NCBI GenBank assembly: GCA_014654705.1
Contig: JACVZY010000110.1
Span: forward strand, 78,859-142,858
DNA: 64,000 nucleotides
Source: Ignavibacteria bacterium
Lineage (GTDB): Bacteria > Bacteroidota > Ignavibacteria > Kapaibacteriales > UBA4661
Direction: 5' to 3'
A program made the translations under genes and the position numbers. Below the pieces are notes generated by a model. That model ran no database searches and was not told the origin of the DNA. It was given only the letters and a program-made list of their open reading frames with translations. Below, piece by piece: positions 25,309-33,833 of this stretch (positions within the stretch are counted from its first letter, which is position 1; every line of letters begins with the position of its first letter).

Positions 25309-25938
25309 TTACGGAAATTCTGTATCATCGTTTTTGTTGAGTACTAGATGGCGCATATACTCGCCTGTTTCGCGGATTTCGGTTCTGTCGCTTTGCAAGA
25401 GTGCGTTGGTAATGCGCTCTTTTTCGTCAGGCGTTTTGTTTTGGCTCAATTTGTACTTCCCTTCCAGCGTATGAACTGCTATTTCAAAGGCAATGATACC
25501 TTCTTTCATGCGCTTTTTATAGAGTTCGGGCAGACTATCCCACTGCGCTTCGTACTCAGCTTCGTACTGACGCATTGTTGCTTGCAGCACTGGTTCTGCG
25601 TCTTCCAGAATCCGTACAGCGCCGTAACAGTGTACGGCAATGTAATTCCACGTCGGAACGTTTTGCCGCGAAGTGTAGTGCTTGGGGGAGATGTATGCGT
25701 GAGGGCTTTGAAACATCACCAGTGCATCCCCATTCAGAAGCATTTTCCCATGCGGATTTGCCTTCGCAAGGTGGGAACGCAGAAAAACTGAGCCTTCGCG
25801 CTCTTCTACGACAAAAGGCAAATGCGTAGCAAAAGGTCTATTTTCTGCAACACCAACAAGCGTAGCAAAGCTGTTACGGCTCATAAAATCAAGAAGTTCT
25901 GCTTGATTTTCGACCTTGTTATCGTTTGGGATATACAT
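25309..25938 (-). CDS. PaiB-like FMN-binding protein
   Basis: A 209-residue protein of the PaiB (FMN-binding negative transcriptional regulator) family. It opens MYIPNDN, followed by FMSRNSFATLVG, THLPFVVEE, LRSHLAKANPH, VMFQSPHAYISPKHYTS, VPTWNYIAVHCYGAVRI and a late KYKLSQNK, which are the conserved PaiB blocks. The fold is a PNPOx-like split barrel. In Bacillus, PaiB represses sporulation and protease genes, but in most genomes the family role is untested and there is no obvious DNA-binding domain. It sits between NamZ (21 bp) and the NagX-like gene (18 bp), so all three form one transcription unit. Confidence 0.88.
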   Translation of the reverse strand: MYIPNDNKVENQAELLDFMSRNSFATLVGVAENRPFATHLPFVVEEREGSVFLRSHLAKANPHGKMLLNGDALVMFQSPHAYISPKHYTSRQNVPTWNYIAVHCYGAVRILEDAEPVLQATMRQYEAEYEAQWDSLPELYKKRMKEGIIAFEIAVHTLEGKYKLSQNKTPDEKERITNALLQSDRTEIRETGEYMRHLVLNKNDDTEFP

Positions 25939-25959
25939 TCTTCAAAGGTACAATGAGAA

Positions 25960-28368
25960 TTAACGGCTTTCCAGCGCTTGCACAACAGCATTATGCACTT
26001 GTGGGCGGACGGCGCGAATTTTATTATTCTCCGACGTAGGAAAGACGCGGTTAGACAGTAACACCACGCACAATTTTCTCACCGGATCGAACCAAATACT
26101 CGTTCCAGTAAAACCGGTATGACCAAATGAAAGCGGCGAAAAGAAATCGCCACAGGAGCATTTTTCGACGGCTTTTGTATCCCAGCCCAAAGCACGGGTG
26201 TATTTATCGTTTGCCCGTGTAGTAAAGAGCTTTATCGTTTCGGGCTTGAAAAATGGCTTACCACCGATAAGATTTGCCTCCGGTGCGGTTATTATCTGCA
26301 TCACACGCAAAATATCATCTACCGTAGAAAATAATCCCGCGTGCCCTGCCACACCATGCAGAAGTGCTGCACGGGGATCATGCACGAGTGGTCGCTTGAA
26401 ATCTTGCTTCCACGTCGTATCGTTTTCTGTGGGCGCCGTGCGCAAGCGCAGTGCGGAATCGGGATTGAAGGTGCTGGATTGCAAGCCAAGCGGACGGGCA
26501 ATATTGTCTGCATAAAATACATCAAGCGGCTTACCCGAAATGCGATAAATAATCTCTCCAAGCGTGATAAATCCTAAATCGCTATACACAGTCGAATCCC
26601 CTGTTTTATAGACCAGCTTTTCGCCCCAGAGTGCTTTCATCGCCTCTTCTGCCCCTTTCACCCGTAAATCATATGGACGAAACGCCGCCAAACCGCTATT
26701 ATGCAAGAGCAGGTTTTTTATGCGAATATGTGACTTTCCATTTGCGCCAAATTCGGGGATATATTTCGTTACGCTGTCTTCCAGCCCAAGTTTGCCTTCG
26801 TCATAGAGCTTCATTATGCACATCGTTGTCGCCATCACTTTTGTTAGTGAAGCCATGTCATACGCGGCATCCATCGGTGTTTTGAGAGAATTTTTGTCGT
26901 AGGTAAAACGTCCAAAACTTTCACGCATCACCACTTTACCATTATGCAAAATTCCCACCGAGGCGGACGGGAAAGCACCATCTTGAATAGCCGCATCAAC
27001 AACCGTTTTGACAGCACTCTGCAAGCGCTCGTAGGGTGGCAAGACGGCATAATCATTTCCAGACCAAATATCGGTTGAAGATTGCACAGGCGCTTGCTTT
27101 GCAGGATCGTTGGTATAGATGTAGTATTTGCGGGTCTTCTCAGCAAAATCGCTGGCTTCTTTCTTGAAGGCTTTTTCAATTTCTTCAATGCTTTTACCTG
27201 CCTTCATCATTGACAGCAACTGGCGGCTGCCCACACTCCGCGCCGTGCGGTCAATTTCTTTATTCCGAGAGCTGTCGGGGAAAAATTTTGATACCTCTCG
27301 CATCACAGTAAGCATTGTACGCATGGGGTTAATAGCACGGCGATTTCTCACGTTCAGACTAAATCCCATACACGTTTTCCCTTGCAATTTGGAGCTTCCG
27401 GGCGAAAACATAGAAAATGTAAATTGTAATCCCGGAAGCCTTGTAGCATCAAGAGTCTGTGCGTTTTTAATGCCGTCCTGCATCGTTTTATTTGGCAGAT
27501 GAAGACCGTAGGTCACAAACGGCTCGGACGTTCCTCGCCCGACACTCCACGTCATGTCCTCCAGCATACCCAAGCAATGATAGCCAATGACAGCTTCCAT
27601 GGAGCGTATGTTGGGGCTGGGATTGCGCCACGGGAAACCAAGCTCGTCGTAGAATTTTGAGCGGTCATAGCCCTGCATACGAATAACATTAAGCTTTGCA
27701 CCAATACCAAATTCTGCATTGTAAAACTGCGCCAGTTCGCCCATTGTCATACCGTGCGAAATGGGGATGGGAAAATAGCTGGTAAAACCACCGTGAAATT
27801 CTTTTTCCAAAATTGGACCATAGACACCAAGCGGAGCAGCCATATTGGGTCTGTCGAGGACGAAGAACGGAATGCCCGCTTCGGCGGCAGCTTTCATGCC
27901 ATAGACCATGGTGGTGGCGTAGGTGTAATAACGCACTCCAATTTCTTGAATATCGAAAACAAGCGCATCCAAGCCCCTCAAATCCTCTTGCGAAGGACCC
28001 TTTTTCTTGGCAGTATAGAGAGAAATTATCGTCAAGCCCGTTGCAGAATCAATTTCGTTGCTGTTAATAATTTCATCTTTTGTGCCACGAATACCATGCT
28101 CCGGCGCAAAGAGTTTCACGGCAATTCCTTGCTTGGCGAGCATATCGGCTGCGTGGGAGCCTTCACGCGTAAGGGCAGAATGATTCACTATCAATCCTAC
28201 TTTTTTGCCTCGCAATGGAGAAAAATCTTGGTCACGAAGTACTTCCAGACCAACTTTGAAGGCTACACCACTGTTGTCCGAACCGTTATCAGCTCGCAGG
28301 CAGTGAGTATTCACAAAACACAAAAGTGGAATGCAGAGCAGGCAAAAAAACAGTCTGAAGCGTTTCAT
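25960..28368 (-). CDS. namZ: NamZ-type exo-muramidase (DUF1343) fused to a serine beta-lactamase-family domain
   Basis: An 802-residue exported protein. The signal peptide MKRFRLFFCLLCIPLLCF starts at 28368; an ATG nine codons earlier is less likely. Residues about 40-410 match DUF1343/NamZ: GLIVNHSALTREG, LFAPEHGIRG, DALVFDIQEIGVRYYTY, PFFVLDRPNM, ISHGMTMGELA and PSPNIRSMEA. NamZ removes terminal N-acetylmuramic acid from peptidoglycan fragments. Residues about 460-800 are a class C beta-lactamase-like domain with the SxxK motif SLTK (Ser507, Lys510) and YSD in the place of YxN; such domains act as peptidases or esterases. The fusion suggests coordinated cleavage of sugar and peptide parts of muropeptides in the periplasm. 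A well-formed promoter lies at 28425-28455. Confidence 0.9.
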   Translation of the reverse strand: MKRFRLFFCLLCIPLLCFVNTHCLRADNGSDNSGVAFKVGLEVLRDQDFSPLRGKKVGLIVNHSALTREGSHAADMLAKQGIAVKLFAPEHGIRGTKDEIINSNEIDSATGLTIISLYTAKKKGPSQEDLRGLDALVFDIQEIGVRYYTYATTMVYGMKAAAEAGIPFFVLDRPNMAAPLGVYGPILEKEFHGGFTSYFPIPISHGMTMGELAQFYNAEFGIGAKLNVIRMQGYDRSKFYDELGFPWRNPSPNIRSMEAVIGYHCLGMLEDMTWSVGRGTSEPFVTYGLHLPNKTMQDGIKNAQTLDATRLPGLQFTFSMFSPGSSKLQGKTCMGFSLNVRNRRAINPMRTMLTVMREVSKFFPDSSRNKEIDRTARSVGSRQLLSMMKAGKSIEEIEKAFKKEASDFAEKTRKYYIYTNDPAKQAPVQSSTDIWSGNDYAVLPPYERLQSAVKTVVDAAIQDGAFPSASVGILHNGKVVMRESFGRFTYDKNSLKTPMDAAYDMASLTKVMATTMCIMKLYDEGKLGLEDSVTKYIPEFGANGKSHIRIKNLLLHNSGLAAFRPYDLRVKGAEEAMKALWGEKLVYKTGDSTVYSDLGFITLGEIIYRISGKPLDVFYADNIARPLGLQSSTFNPDSALRLRTAPTENDTTWKQDFKRPLVHDPRAALLHGVAGHAGLFSTVDDILRVMQIITAPEANLIGGKPFFKPETIKLFTTRANDKYTRALGWDTKAVEKCSCGDFFSPLSFGHTGFTGTSIWFDPVRKLCVVLLSNRVFPTSENNKIRAVRPQVHNAVVQALESR

Positions 28369-28424
28369 AGCGAGGTTTTGAAATGAGGTGAACACAGGTC
28401 AGGTCAAGTTATTTGACAATGGAA

Positions 28425-28455
28425 CAAAGATACAAAAGCGGATGGCTCAATCAAA
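28425..28455 (-). promoter_or_regulatory. Bacteroidota-type promoter of the namZ-paiB-nagX unit
   Basis: On the minus strand: TTTG (28455-28452), 19 bp, TATCTTTG (28432-28425). This matches the consensus TTTG-N19-TAnnTTTG exactly and leaves a leader of about 50 nt to the namZ start at 28368. Confidence 0.7.
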
Positions 28456-28495
28456 GCAAATCAGTAGAATACCAGCAGAAAGGCAGTATCTTCCA

Positions 28496-28542
28496 CAAAA
28501 AAATGCCGGATAAAAACGCTCAATTACGTCTTTTCCGGCATT
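28496..28542 (-). terminator. Terminator closing the chemosensory cluster
   Basis: AATGCCGGA (28502-28510) pairs with TCCGGCATT (28534-28542). On the minus strand a run of U follows, 30 bp past the stop of the response regulator gene. It separates that cluster from the namZ promoter. Confidence 0.75.
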
Positions 28543-28571
28543 ACACGTCTTCATTACTACCAAGGCATTTG

Positions 28572-29003
28572 TTACGATTCTTCGTCAATAATTACGGAAC
28601 GCTCCGCACCGCCTATTAAGCCCAGCCCTTGCAACGTATTGAGCACTTTATCGCGATCCAGCGGCTTAATCAGATACGCCTCGCACTGCTGTTTGAAAGC
28701 TGTTTTGACATTGTTAAAATCACCAAGCGCAGTAGTCATTATTATTTTTGTGGTAATGAGTGAATCATCATCGTACTGCTGTTCTAATGCCCGAATATTT
28801 TTCAACACATCCTGACCACTAATCTCCGGCACCATGATATCGAGAAAAACAATATCATAGCGTTCTGAATTTTCAAGTGCTTTTTGGAATTTTTCCATTG
28901 CTTCTTTTCCATTCTCAGCAGAATCCACTTGCCCATAGGGAGAAAGAATCTCCATAAGAACACTACGACTCACATATTCATCTTCCATAACAAGCATTTT
29001 CAT
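28572..29003 (-). CDS. Single-domain response regulator (CheY-like)
   Basis: A 143-residue protein consisting of one receiver domain. It has the acidic pocket VMEDEY (7-10), the phospho-acceptor Asp55 in IVFLDIMVP, the Thr in IIMTTA and the Lys of LIKPLD. There is no output domain, only a short C-terminal tail, as in CheY or Spo0F-type relay proteins. It is the last gene of the chemosensory cluster, 84 bp downstream of the hybrid kinase, and is followed by a terminator. The likely role is the diffusible output, or an intermediate, of the phosphorelay fed by the hybrid kinase; the target is unknown because no flagellar or pilus motor gene is in view. Confidence 0.9.
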   Translation of the reverse strand: MKMLVMEDEYVSRSVLMEILSPYGQVDSAENGKEAMEKFQKALENSERYDIVFLDIMVPEISGQDVLKNIRALEQQYDDDSLITTKIIMTTALGDFNNVKTAFKQQCEAYLIKPLDRDKVLNTLQGLGLIGGAERSVIIDEES

Positions 29004-29087
29004 TGTGCTATCCTATTTCAAAAAATTGCATATATGATTGATTGTAACAACACCAAAGAGACTAAAATTTCTATTATTCACAGAATA

Positions 29088-31577
29088 TCAAACATGATTT
29101 TTCCACATCCCCGACCGAAAGTATCGGTCAATAAGCGCCAATTCGTCTTCCAACATGGCAAAAAGGGATGGGGCTTCGTGCAACATAGCATTTTTACCAA
29201 CTTTTTCCAACTGTCCGCATAAATCCATTGCCGTTTCTGCACCAAAATTGCCCACTGCTGACTTGAGCTTGTGAGCCGAGCTGTGAAGTTCAGCAGCAGA
29301 ATTACGTTCTACGGCGCTTTTGATGGCATCTTGGTCAGCGCCATAGTTCTTGAGAAAATAACCAACGAGTTTCTCGACCACATCACGCTTTCCATTCACT
29401 GCTTGAAATAATTTCGACAAATCCGCCGGAATACGTCCTGTCCAAACACTTATTACCGCCGTTTGTCCACTTTCGTCATTTTTTTCTACTTGGTCAAGAC
29501 CGTCAGCAACTGGCTTTTGGTGAAGAATACGTGCAATAGTGCTGTAAAGTTTCTCAAAATCTATTGGCTTGGTAACAACATCGTCCATACCCGTCCGACG
29601 ACAAAGTTCCGCATCATGGTGCGAGGCATGGGCTGTAATGCCAATGATAGGCAAATGCCTTTTTGTGGTTTGTTCATGTGTGCGGATAGCTGCCGTCGCT
29701 GTCAGTCCGTCCATTTCCGGCATCTGAACATCCATGAGTACAATATCGAAAGCAAAATTGGCATCATCCAGCAAATCCAACGCTTCCCGACCATTATTCG
29801 CAATCGTAACATTCCATTCCTGCATGGAAAGCATTTCTTGAAGCACTGCTTGATTGATAGGACTATCTTCAGCAATCAAAATTTTAAGCGCCTTTGGTGG
29901 CATCCTGCGATTACTTTGCTCTACACCGCCCGATGCTGCTTCATCGGCAAACTCACGGTTCGCTTGCCCGGTAGCCATGTAGGACGCTCCTTCTATCGGC
30001 AACGGCAATCGGACGCGGAAGCCAAAAGTACTTCCCACACCAACTGTGCTGCGGCACCACACACTACCATCCATCATCTCTGCAAGCTGCCGTGCAATAG
30101 CCAAGCCAAGTCCCGTACCGCCATATTTCCGCGTAAACGATGGGTCAAGTTGACTAAAACTCTTGAAAAGTTTATCCATTTTATCGGCTGCAATGCCAAT
30201 ACCGGTATCGGTAATTTCACACTCTATAATCACATCACCACCAGACTTTTCAGGAACTCTCACAACAAGATCAATGTGCCCTTCGCTTGTGAACTTCACT
30301 GCATTAGCAATAAAATTATTAAGAATTTGCTTGAATCGTATGCTATCGCCGATGACCAATGGCGGCAAATCACTGCTAATGGTCATATGTAGTTGCAAGC
30401 CCTTCGATGCTATTTGCGGACTAAAAATGCTCATAATATCGTGCACTGCCGCACGGATATTGATGGGAATATGCTCAAACTCCAGCTTTTGTGCTTCGAT
30501 TTTGGAAATATCCAGAATATCGTTGATGATGTATAACAAGGAATCAGCCGAAACTCGCACCATGCTCAGGTACTCTTTTTGCTTCTCGGTCATATTTTCA
30601 CTGCCCGTCAGCAAACTGGTCATTCCAATGATACCATTCAGCGGTGTGCGCAGTTCGTGGCTCATATTTGCCAAAAAGCCGCTCTTTGCTTGATTTGCAG
30701 ACTCTGCTTGCTCTTTGGCACGAAGAAGTTCGGCTGTACGTTCAGCCACGCGGCGCTCTAATTCCTCATTCATCGTCCGCATCGTCTGCTCGGCTAACTT
30801 GCGCTCGGTAATGTCTATCCCTACGAAAACTGCTTGTTCGTCCTGATGATATTTCCTTGCGATAATCAAATAGGTTCGCCGTCCGTCTTTTCCTGCTATT
30901 TGTACTTCAAACTCCCCTACTTCCTTGTTCTGCTCAAAGAACGTTGCCACCGCATGGCGAAAACTCTGGTCTTCCAAATCGCCCGCGTCCGATGTCAAAG
31001 CACCAACTTGTTTACCAATATACTCCGCCGGCGGAAGCCCTGTCAAGCGCTCTATGTAGCCGTTTAAGCCAATATATCGCAGATCTTTCCCAATCCACGA
31101 GATAACACCGGGCACCGAATCCAAGACCACTTCCAATTGCTCTTTTGTCTCTTGGATAATACGCTGCTGCTCTGCCAAACGCCGCTCTGCCAGTATCGTT
31201 GAAGCCATTCTTTCGACCATTGCATAGAGTTTTTCTTGCTTGACGGGCTTCAAAATATACTGGTCAATTCCCAACTCAATCGCATTCAAGAGGAAATCCG
31301 TGCGATCGTATGCCGTTGTCAGAATAATCGGCATATTCGGGCTGATAACTTTGATACGCCGCGCCATTTCCATACCGTCCATCACCGGCATAGCGACATC
31401 GCTCACCACCAAATCCGGCTTATGAGCGTTAAAGAGGTCAAGCCCTTCGCTACCGTCCTGAGCCAAATACACTTTTTCTACTTTTTTTTCCAAGAGCATT
31501 TTCGTCAAAAGACGAATCGCTGCGTCGTCTTCGACATAGAGAACCGAAATCGGCAGTTTTTCCGTAACTATGGTCAT
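29088..31577 (-). CDS. Hybrid histidine kinase: REC-PAS-HisKA-HATPase-REC-Hpt
   Basis: An 829-residue cytoplasmic kinase without membrane segments. Order: receiver 1 (10-125, Asp60 in LVVSDVAMP); PAS (about 145-260); coiled linker; HisKA with His307 in [11 protein letters not shown]; HATPase (about 410-525, with N box [10 protein letters not shown]1 ITDTGIGI and G2 GGTGLGLAI); receiver 2 (575-690, Asp616 in IVLMDVQMP); Hpt (about 725-815, His769 in [15 protein letters not shown]). It holds every step of a phosphorelay in one chain. It sits directly downstream of cheR and the receiver-CheD gene, and a kinase-less CheA-like protein is encoded upstream. By inference it may supply the kinase activity the CheA-like protein lacks. 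Confidence 0.93.
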   Translation of the reverse strand: MTIVTEKLPISVLYVEDDAAIRLLTKMLLEKKVEKVYLAQDGSEGLDLFNAHKPDLVVSDVAMPVMDGMEMARRIKVISPNMPIILTTAYDRTDFLLNAIELGIDQYILKPVKQEKLYAMVERMASTILAERRLAEQQRIIQETKEQLEVVLDSVPGVISWIGKDLRYIGLNGYIERLTGLPPAEYIGKQVGALTSDAGDLEDQSFRHAVATFFEQNKEVGEFEVQIAGKDGRRTYLIIARKYHQDEQAVFVGIDITERKLAEQTMRTMNEELERRVAERTAELLRAKEQAESANQAKSGFLANMSHELRTPLNGIIGMTSLLTGSENMTEKQKEYLSMVRVSADSLLYIINDILDISKIEAQKLEFEHIPINIRAAVHDIMSIFSPQIASKGLQLHMTISSDLPPLVIGDSIRFKQILNNFIANAVKFTSEGHIDLVVRVPEKSGGDVIIECEITDTGIGIAADKMDKLFKSFSQLDPSFTRKYGGTGLGLAIARQLAEMMDGSVWCRSTVGVGSTFGFRVRLPLPIEGASYMATGQANREFADEAASGGVEQSNRRMPPKALKILIAEDSPINQAVLQEMLSMQEWNVTIANNGREALDLLDDANFAFDIVLMDVQMPEMDGLTATAAIRTHEQTTKRHLPIIGITAHASHHDAELCRRTGMDDVVTKPIDFEKLYSTIARILHQKPVADGLDQVEKNDESGQTAVISVWTGRIPADLSKLFQAVNGKRDVVEKLVGYFLKNYGADQDAIKSAVERNSAAELHSSAHKLKSAVGNFGAETAMDLCGQLEKVGKNAMLHEAPSLFAMLEDELALIDRYFRSGMWKNHV

Positions 31578-31602
31578 AATTGTTGTTGAAAATATAGTAG
31601 CA

Positions 31603-31693
31603 CAATGTTTAGATAATGATTACAGTGAGCGACATGGTGTGCGGAGCTGTAATTCCGCACTCCTTCACAACTATACAATCCAACTAAACAATG
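31603..31693. repeat. Dispersed inverted-end repeat, copy B
   Basis: Ends CAATGTTTAG (31603-31612) and CTAAACAATG (31684-31693) are inverted repeats with one mismatch. The interior shares GTAATTCCGCACTCCTTC with copy A at 24038-24165. It occupies the gap between the receiver-CheD gene and the hybrid kinase, and may weaken or alter coupling between them. Confidence 0.6.
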
Positions 31694-31760
31694 CAGTAGT
31701 ATGCGACAACTGGTTAAGTTTTATAGGGGAAAATGTGTTTGTTGGGGGAGATGCCGAGAA

Positions 31761-32822
31761 TCAAATTACCCAAGGTACACGTTCGGGCGATGACAACTGC
31801 ACCGCCTTCGAGCCAACCTGAATACAGACCGTGCGGCTCAGAGATTCACCGATATCTTCCGCCAAAAGAGTGATTCCAAGCGACGAAAGTAATGCTTTCA
31901 CTGCGGCAATGTTCTTTTCGCCAATTTTGAAATAGTTATTCGCATCAGCACTTGTTTGTGCACCACCGGCTATTTTTGCGACGAGTTGCGATGTGGGCTT
32001 TCGGTACCCAATCCCTCGCAGTTGACTAATGAGCGCGGGCACTGCTGTATCGGCAAAGTAGCCTGGCAGCAGCCTTGCTTTCTCCGGCGATGTCGTGGAG
32101 GTTGCCAAAGCAATATGCGCCATACCTACCATCTCAAGCGTCTCGCTGAAGAGATTTAACGCCACACAAGAGCCGAGTGCAAAGGTTTTGATACGCTTAC
32201 CTGATTCATTGGAAACCCCGATTTCTCCAACGCCGAGAATCATTTGCCCAATTCGCTCTTCATAATTTGGCGTTTGAAAAGGTGCCGCAGTAACAGTTCT
32301 CGGGACTGCTGGCATACCTTGCGATTGCCCTGCAACACTTTTCGGTGTCGGTACGCTGGGGGCAGATGCGTTTGTAAAAGGCTGTGCAGTAGAGGTTTTA
32401 CGGGGTATTGCGGAGGTAATACGCGCAGCAGATTTAATCTTCATCACAAGCTGCCTCAAGGTCTCATCAAAGCCTTGCGGATTCAGCGCAGACGGCTTGG
32501 AAATGTAGTCAACCGCTCCAGTTTCAAGCGCTTGTAAGGTAATACTCTTATCGTTTTGTGTCCACGAACTCAGCACAATAATGGGAAGCGGGCGCTGCAT
32601 CATCGCCTGACGGATAAATTCAAGCCCGTTCATTACAGGCATATCCATATCGGTAACAACGACATCGGGCTTGAGGGCGGCAAGTTTTTCCAGCCCATCC
32701 CGCCCATTGACAGCAACGCCCACAACTTCTATACTGCTGTCAAACGCAGAGATAGAGCGAAAGAGCAAATCGCGTACCAACGCCGAATCGTCAACCAAAA
32801 GTAAGCGAACTTTGTCCGACAT
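31761..32822 (-). CDS. CheB-type receiver domain fused to CheD; no methylesterase domain
   Basis: A 353-residue protein starting MSDKVRLLLVDDS at 32822. Residues 5-125 are a receiver of the CheB subtype: Asp58 in VVVTDMDMPVMNGLEF, PLPIIVLSS and ALETGAVDYISKPS. A low-complexity Pro/Ser/Thr linker follows (about 140-185). Residues about 190-350 are CheD: GVGEIGVS, then TFALGSCVALNLF with the catalytic Cys219, and VGMAHIAL with His236. CheD deamidates or deesterifies glutamines of chemoreceptors. Ordinary CheB joins this receiver to a methylesterase; here CheD takes its place, so phosphorylation might directly gate receptor deamidation (inference). It lies 66 bp downstream of cheR. Confidence 0.9.
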   Translation of the reverse strand: MSDKVRLLLVDDSALVRDLLFRSISAFDSSIEVVGVAVNGRDGLEKLAALKPDVVVTDMDMPVMNGLEFIRQAMMQRPLPIIVLSSWTQNDKSITLQALETGAVDYISKPSALNPQGFDETLRQLVMKIKSAARITSAIPRKTSTAQPFTNASAPSVPTPKSVAGQSQGMPAVPRTVTAAPFQTPNYEERIGQMILGVGEIGVSNESGKRIKTFALGSCVALNLFSETLEMVGMAHIALATSTTSPEKARLLPGYFADTAVPALISQLRGIGYRKPTSQLVAKIAGGAQTSADANNYFKIGEKNIAAVKALLSSLGITLLAEDIGESLSRTVCIQVGSKAVQLSSPERVPWVI

Positions 32823-32888
32823 GCTGCACCATGGTGAAAAACGTGGAAGAGTTTGAATCCGAAAACCGTCGTCGTTAGACCGCAAGCC

Positions 32889-33758
32889 TTAGAGAGGCTT
32901 TTGATAAAGCGCCGGAATAATGTAACGAAAATCCGAACTTGTGCGGTCTATAGTCTCCGAATGCCCGATAAACAAGTATCCGCCAGGTACAAGGCAGTCG
33001 TAAAAGCGCTGCACAAGGGCATTTCGCGTCGGCTTGTCAAAATAAATCATGACATTCCGACAGAAAATGACGTGAAATGGCTTCTTGAATGGGAAAACAT
33101 CGTTCATCAAGTTAAACTTCCGAAAAACGACATCTTGCTTCAAGAAAGGTTTCACGCGCCAGATTTTATCAGGAAGTGCTTGAAAGTACTTGCGTTTGTA
33201 CTCTTCCGGCAGCAGCGCTATTCGCTCCTCAACATAATCGCCGCCATCGGCAACAGCCAAGGCTTTTTCGGAAATATCGGTGGCAAGCACACCGGCTTTC
33301 CACATACTATATTCGGCTCCAAAAAATTCCATCATCAGCATAGCAAGCATATACGCTTCTTCGCCGGAGGAACAGCCCGCACACCACATCCGAAAATCAT
33401 AGTCCTGCCGCCGCTTCAGTGGCGCTGTCATTTCGGGTAAAACTCGTTTTATGAGATAATCAAAGTGGTCTTTCTCACGAAAAAAGAATGTGTGATTAGT
33501 CGTGATATGATTCGCAAACTCAATAAGCGGCTCGTTGCTGGAGCTCTTAACAATGTACTCGTAATACTGGCGAAATGATGTCATACCCATACGCCGCAGG
33601 ACCTTCTGCAAGCGTACTGTTACCATTGTGCGCTTCTCCGGCGGCAGATAGATTCCAAAGCGCTCATAGACAAGACGGCTCAAGTTTTCGAACTCAGCCT
33701 CTGAAAGCGCGACTGAAACGATGTCGTCAACAGACGACCCTGTTTGATGTGAAGACAT
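32889..33758 (-). CDS. cheR: CheR chemoreceptor glutamate methyltransferase
   Basis: A 289-residue protein with the two CheR domains. The N-terminal helical part (about 15-85) ends in ITTNHTFFFREKDHF, the family's TTNxTxFFRE block. The SAM-binding domain has RMWCAGCSSGEEAYMLAM (about 123-140) and CRNVMIYFDKPTR near 235, and it ends in GGYLFIGHSETI. CheR methylates receptor glutamates with S-adenosylmethionine. There is no C-terminal pentapeptide-tether-binding insertion visible beyond the usual beta subdomain. It is located between the CheA-like and receiver-CheD genes on the same strand. No receptor (MCP) gene is in the window, so its substrates lie elsewhere. Confidence 0.95.
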   Translation of the reverse strand: MSSHQTGSSVDDIVSVALSEAEFENLSRLVYERFGIYLPPEKRTMVTVRLQKVLRRMGMTSFRQYYEYIVKSSSNEPLIEFANHITTNHTFFFREKDHFDYLIKRVLPEMTAPLKRRQDYDFRMWCAGCSSGEEAYMLAMLMMEFFGAEYSMWKAGVLATDISEKALAVADGGDYVEERIALLPEEYKRKYFQALPDKIWRVKPFLKQDVVFRKFNLMNDVFPFKKPFHVIFCRNVMIYFDKPTRNALVQRFYDCLVPGGYLFIGHSETIDRTSSDFRYIIPALYQKPL

Positions 33759-33833
33759 AATTGAAATAAAGGAAAGGTGTACCGACTGTATCCATGTTTC
33801 TAAGAGAATGCTAATCCTGCTCAGGCTGCGCTT

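Noticed and set aside
29463..30392. A 309-codon plus-strand frame opposite the hybrid kinase
   Set aside because: It is antisense to well-conserved kinase motifs and has no recognisable domain.
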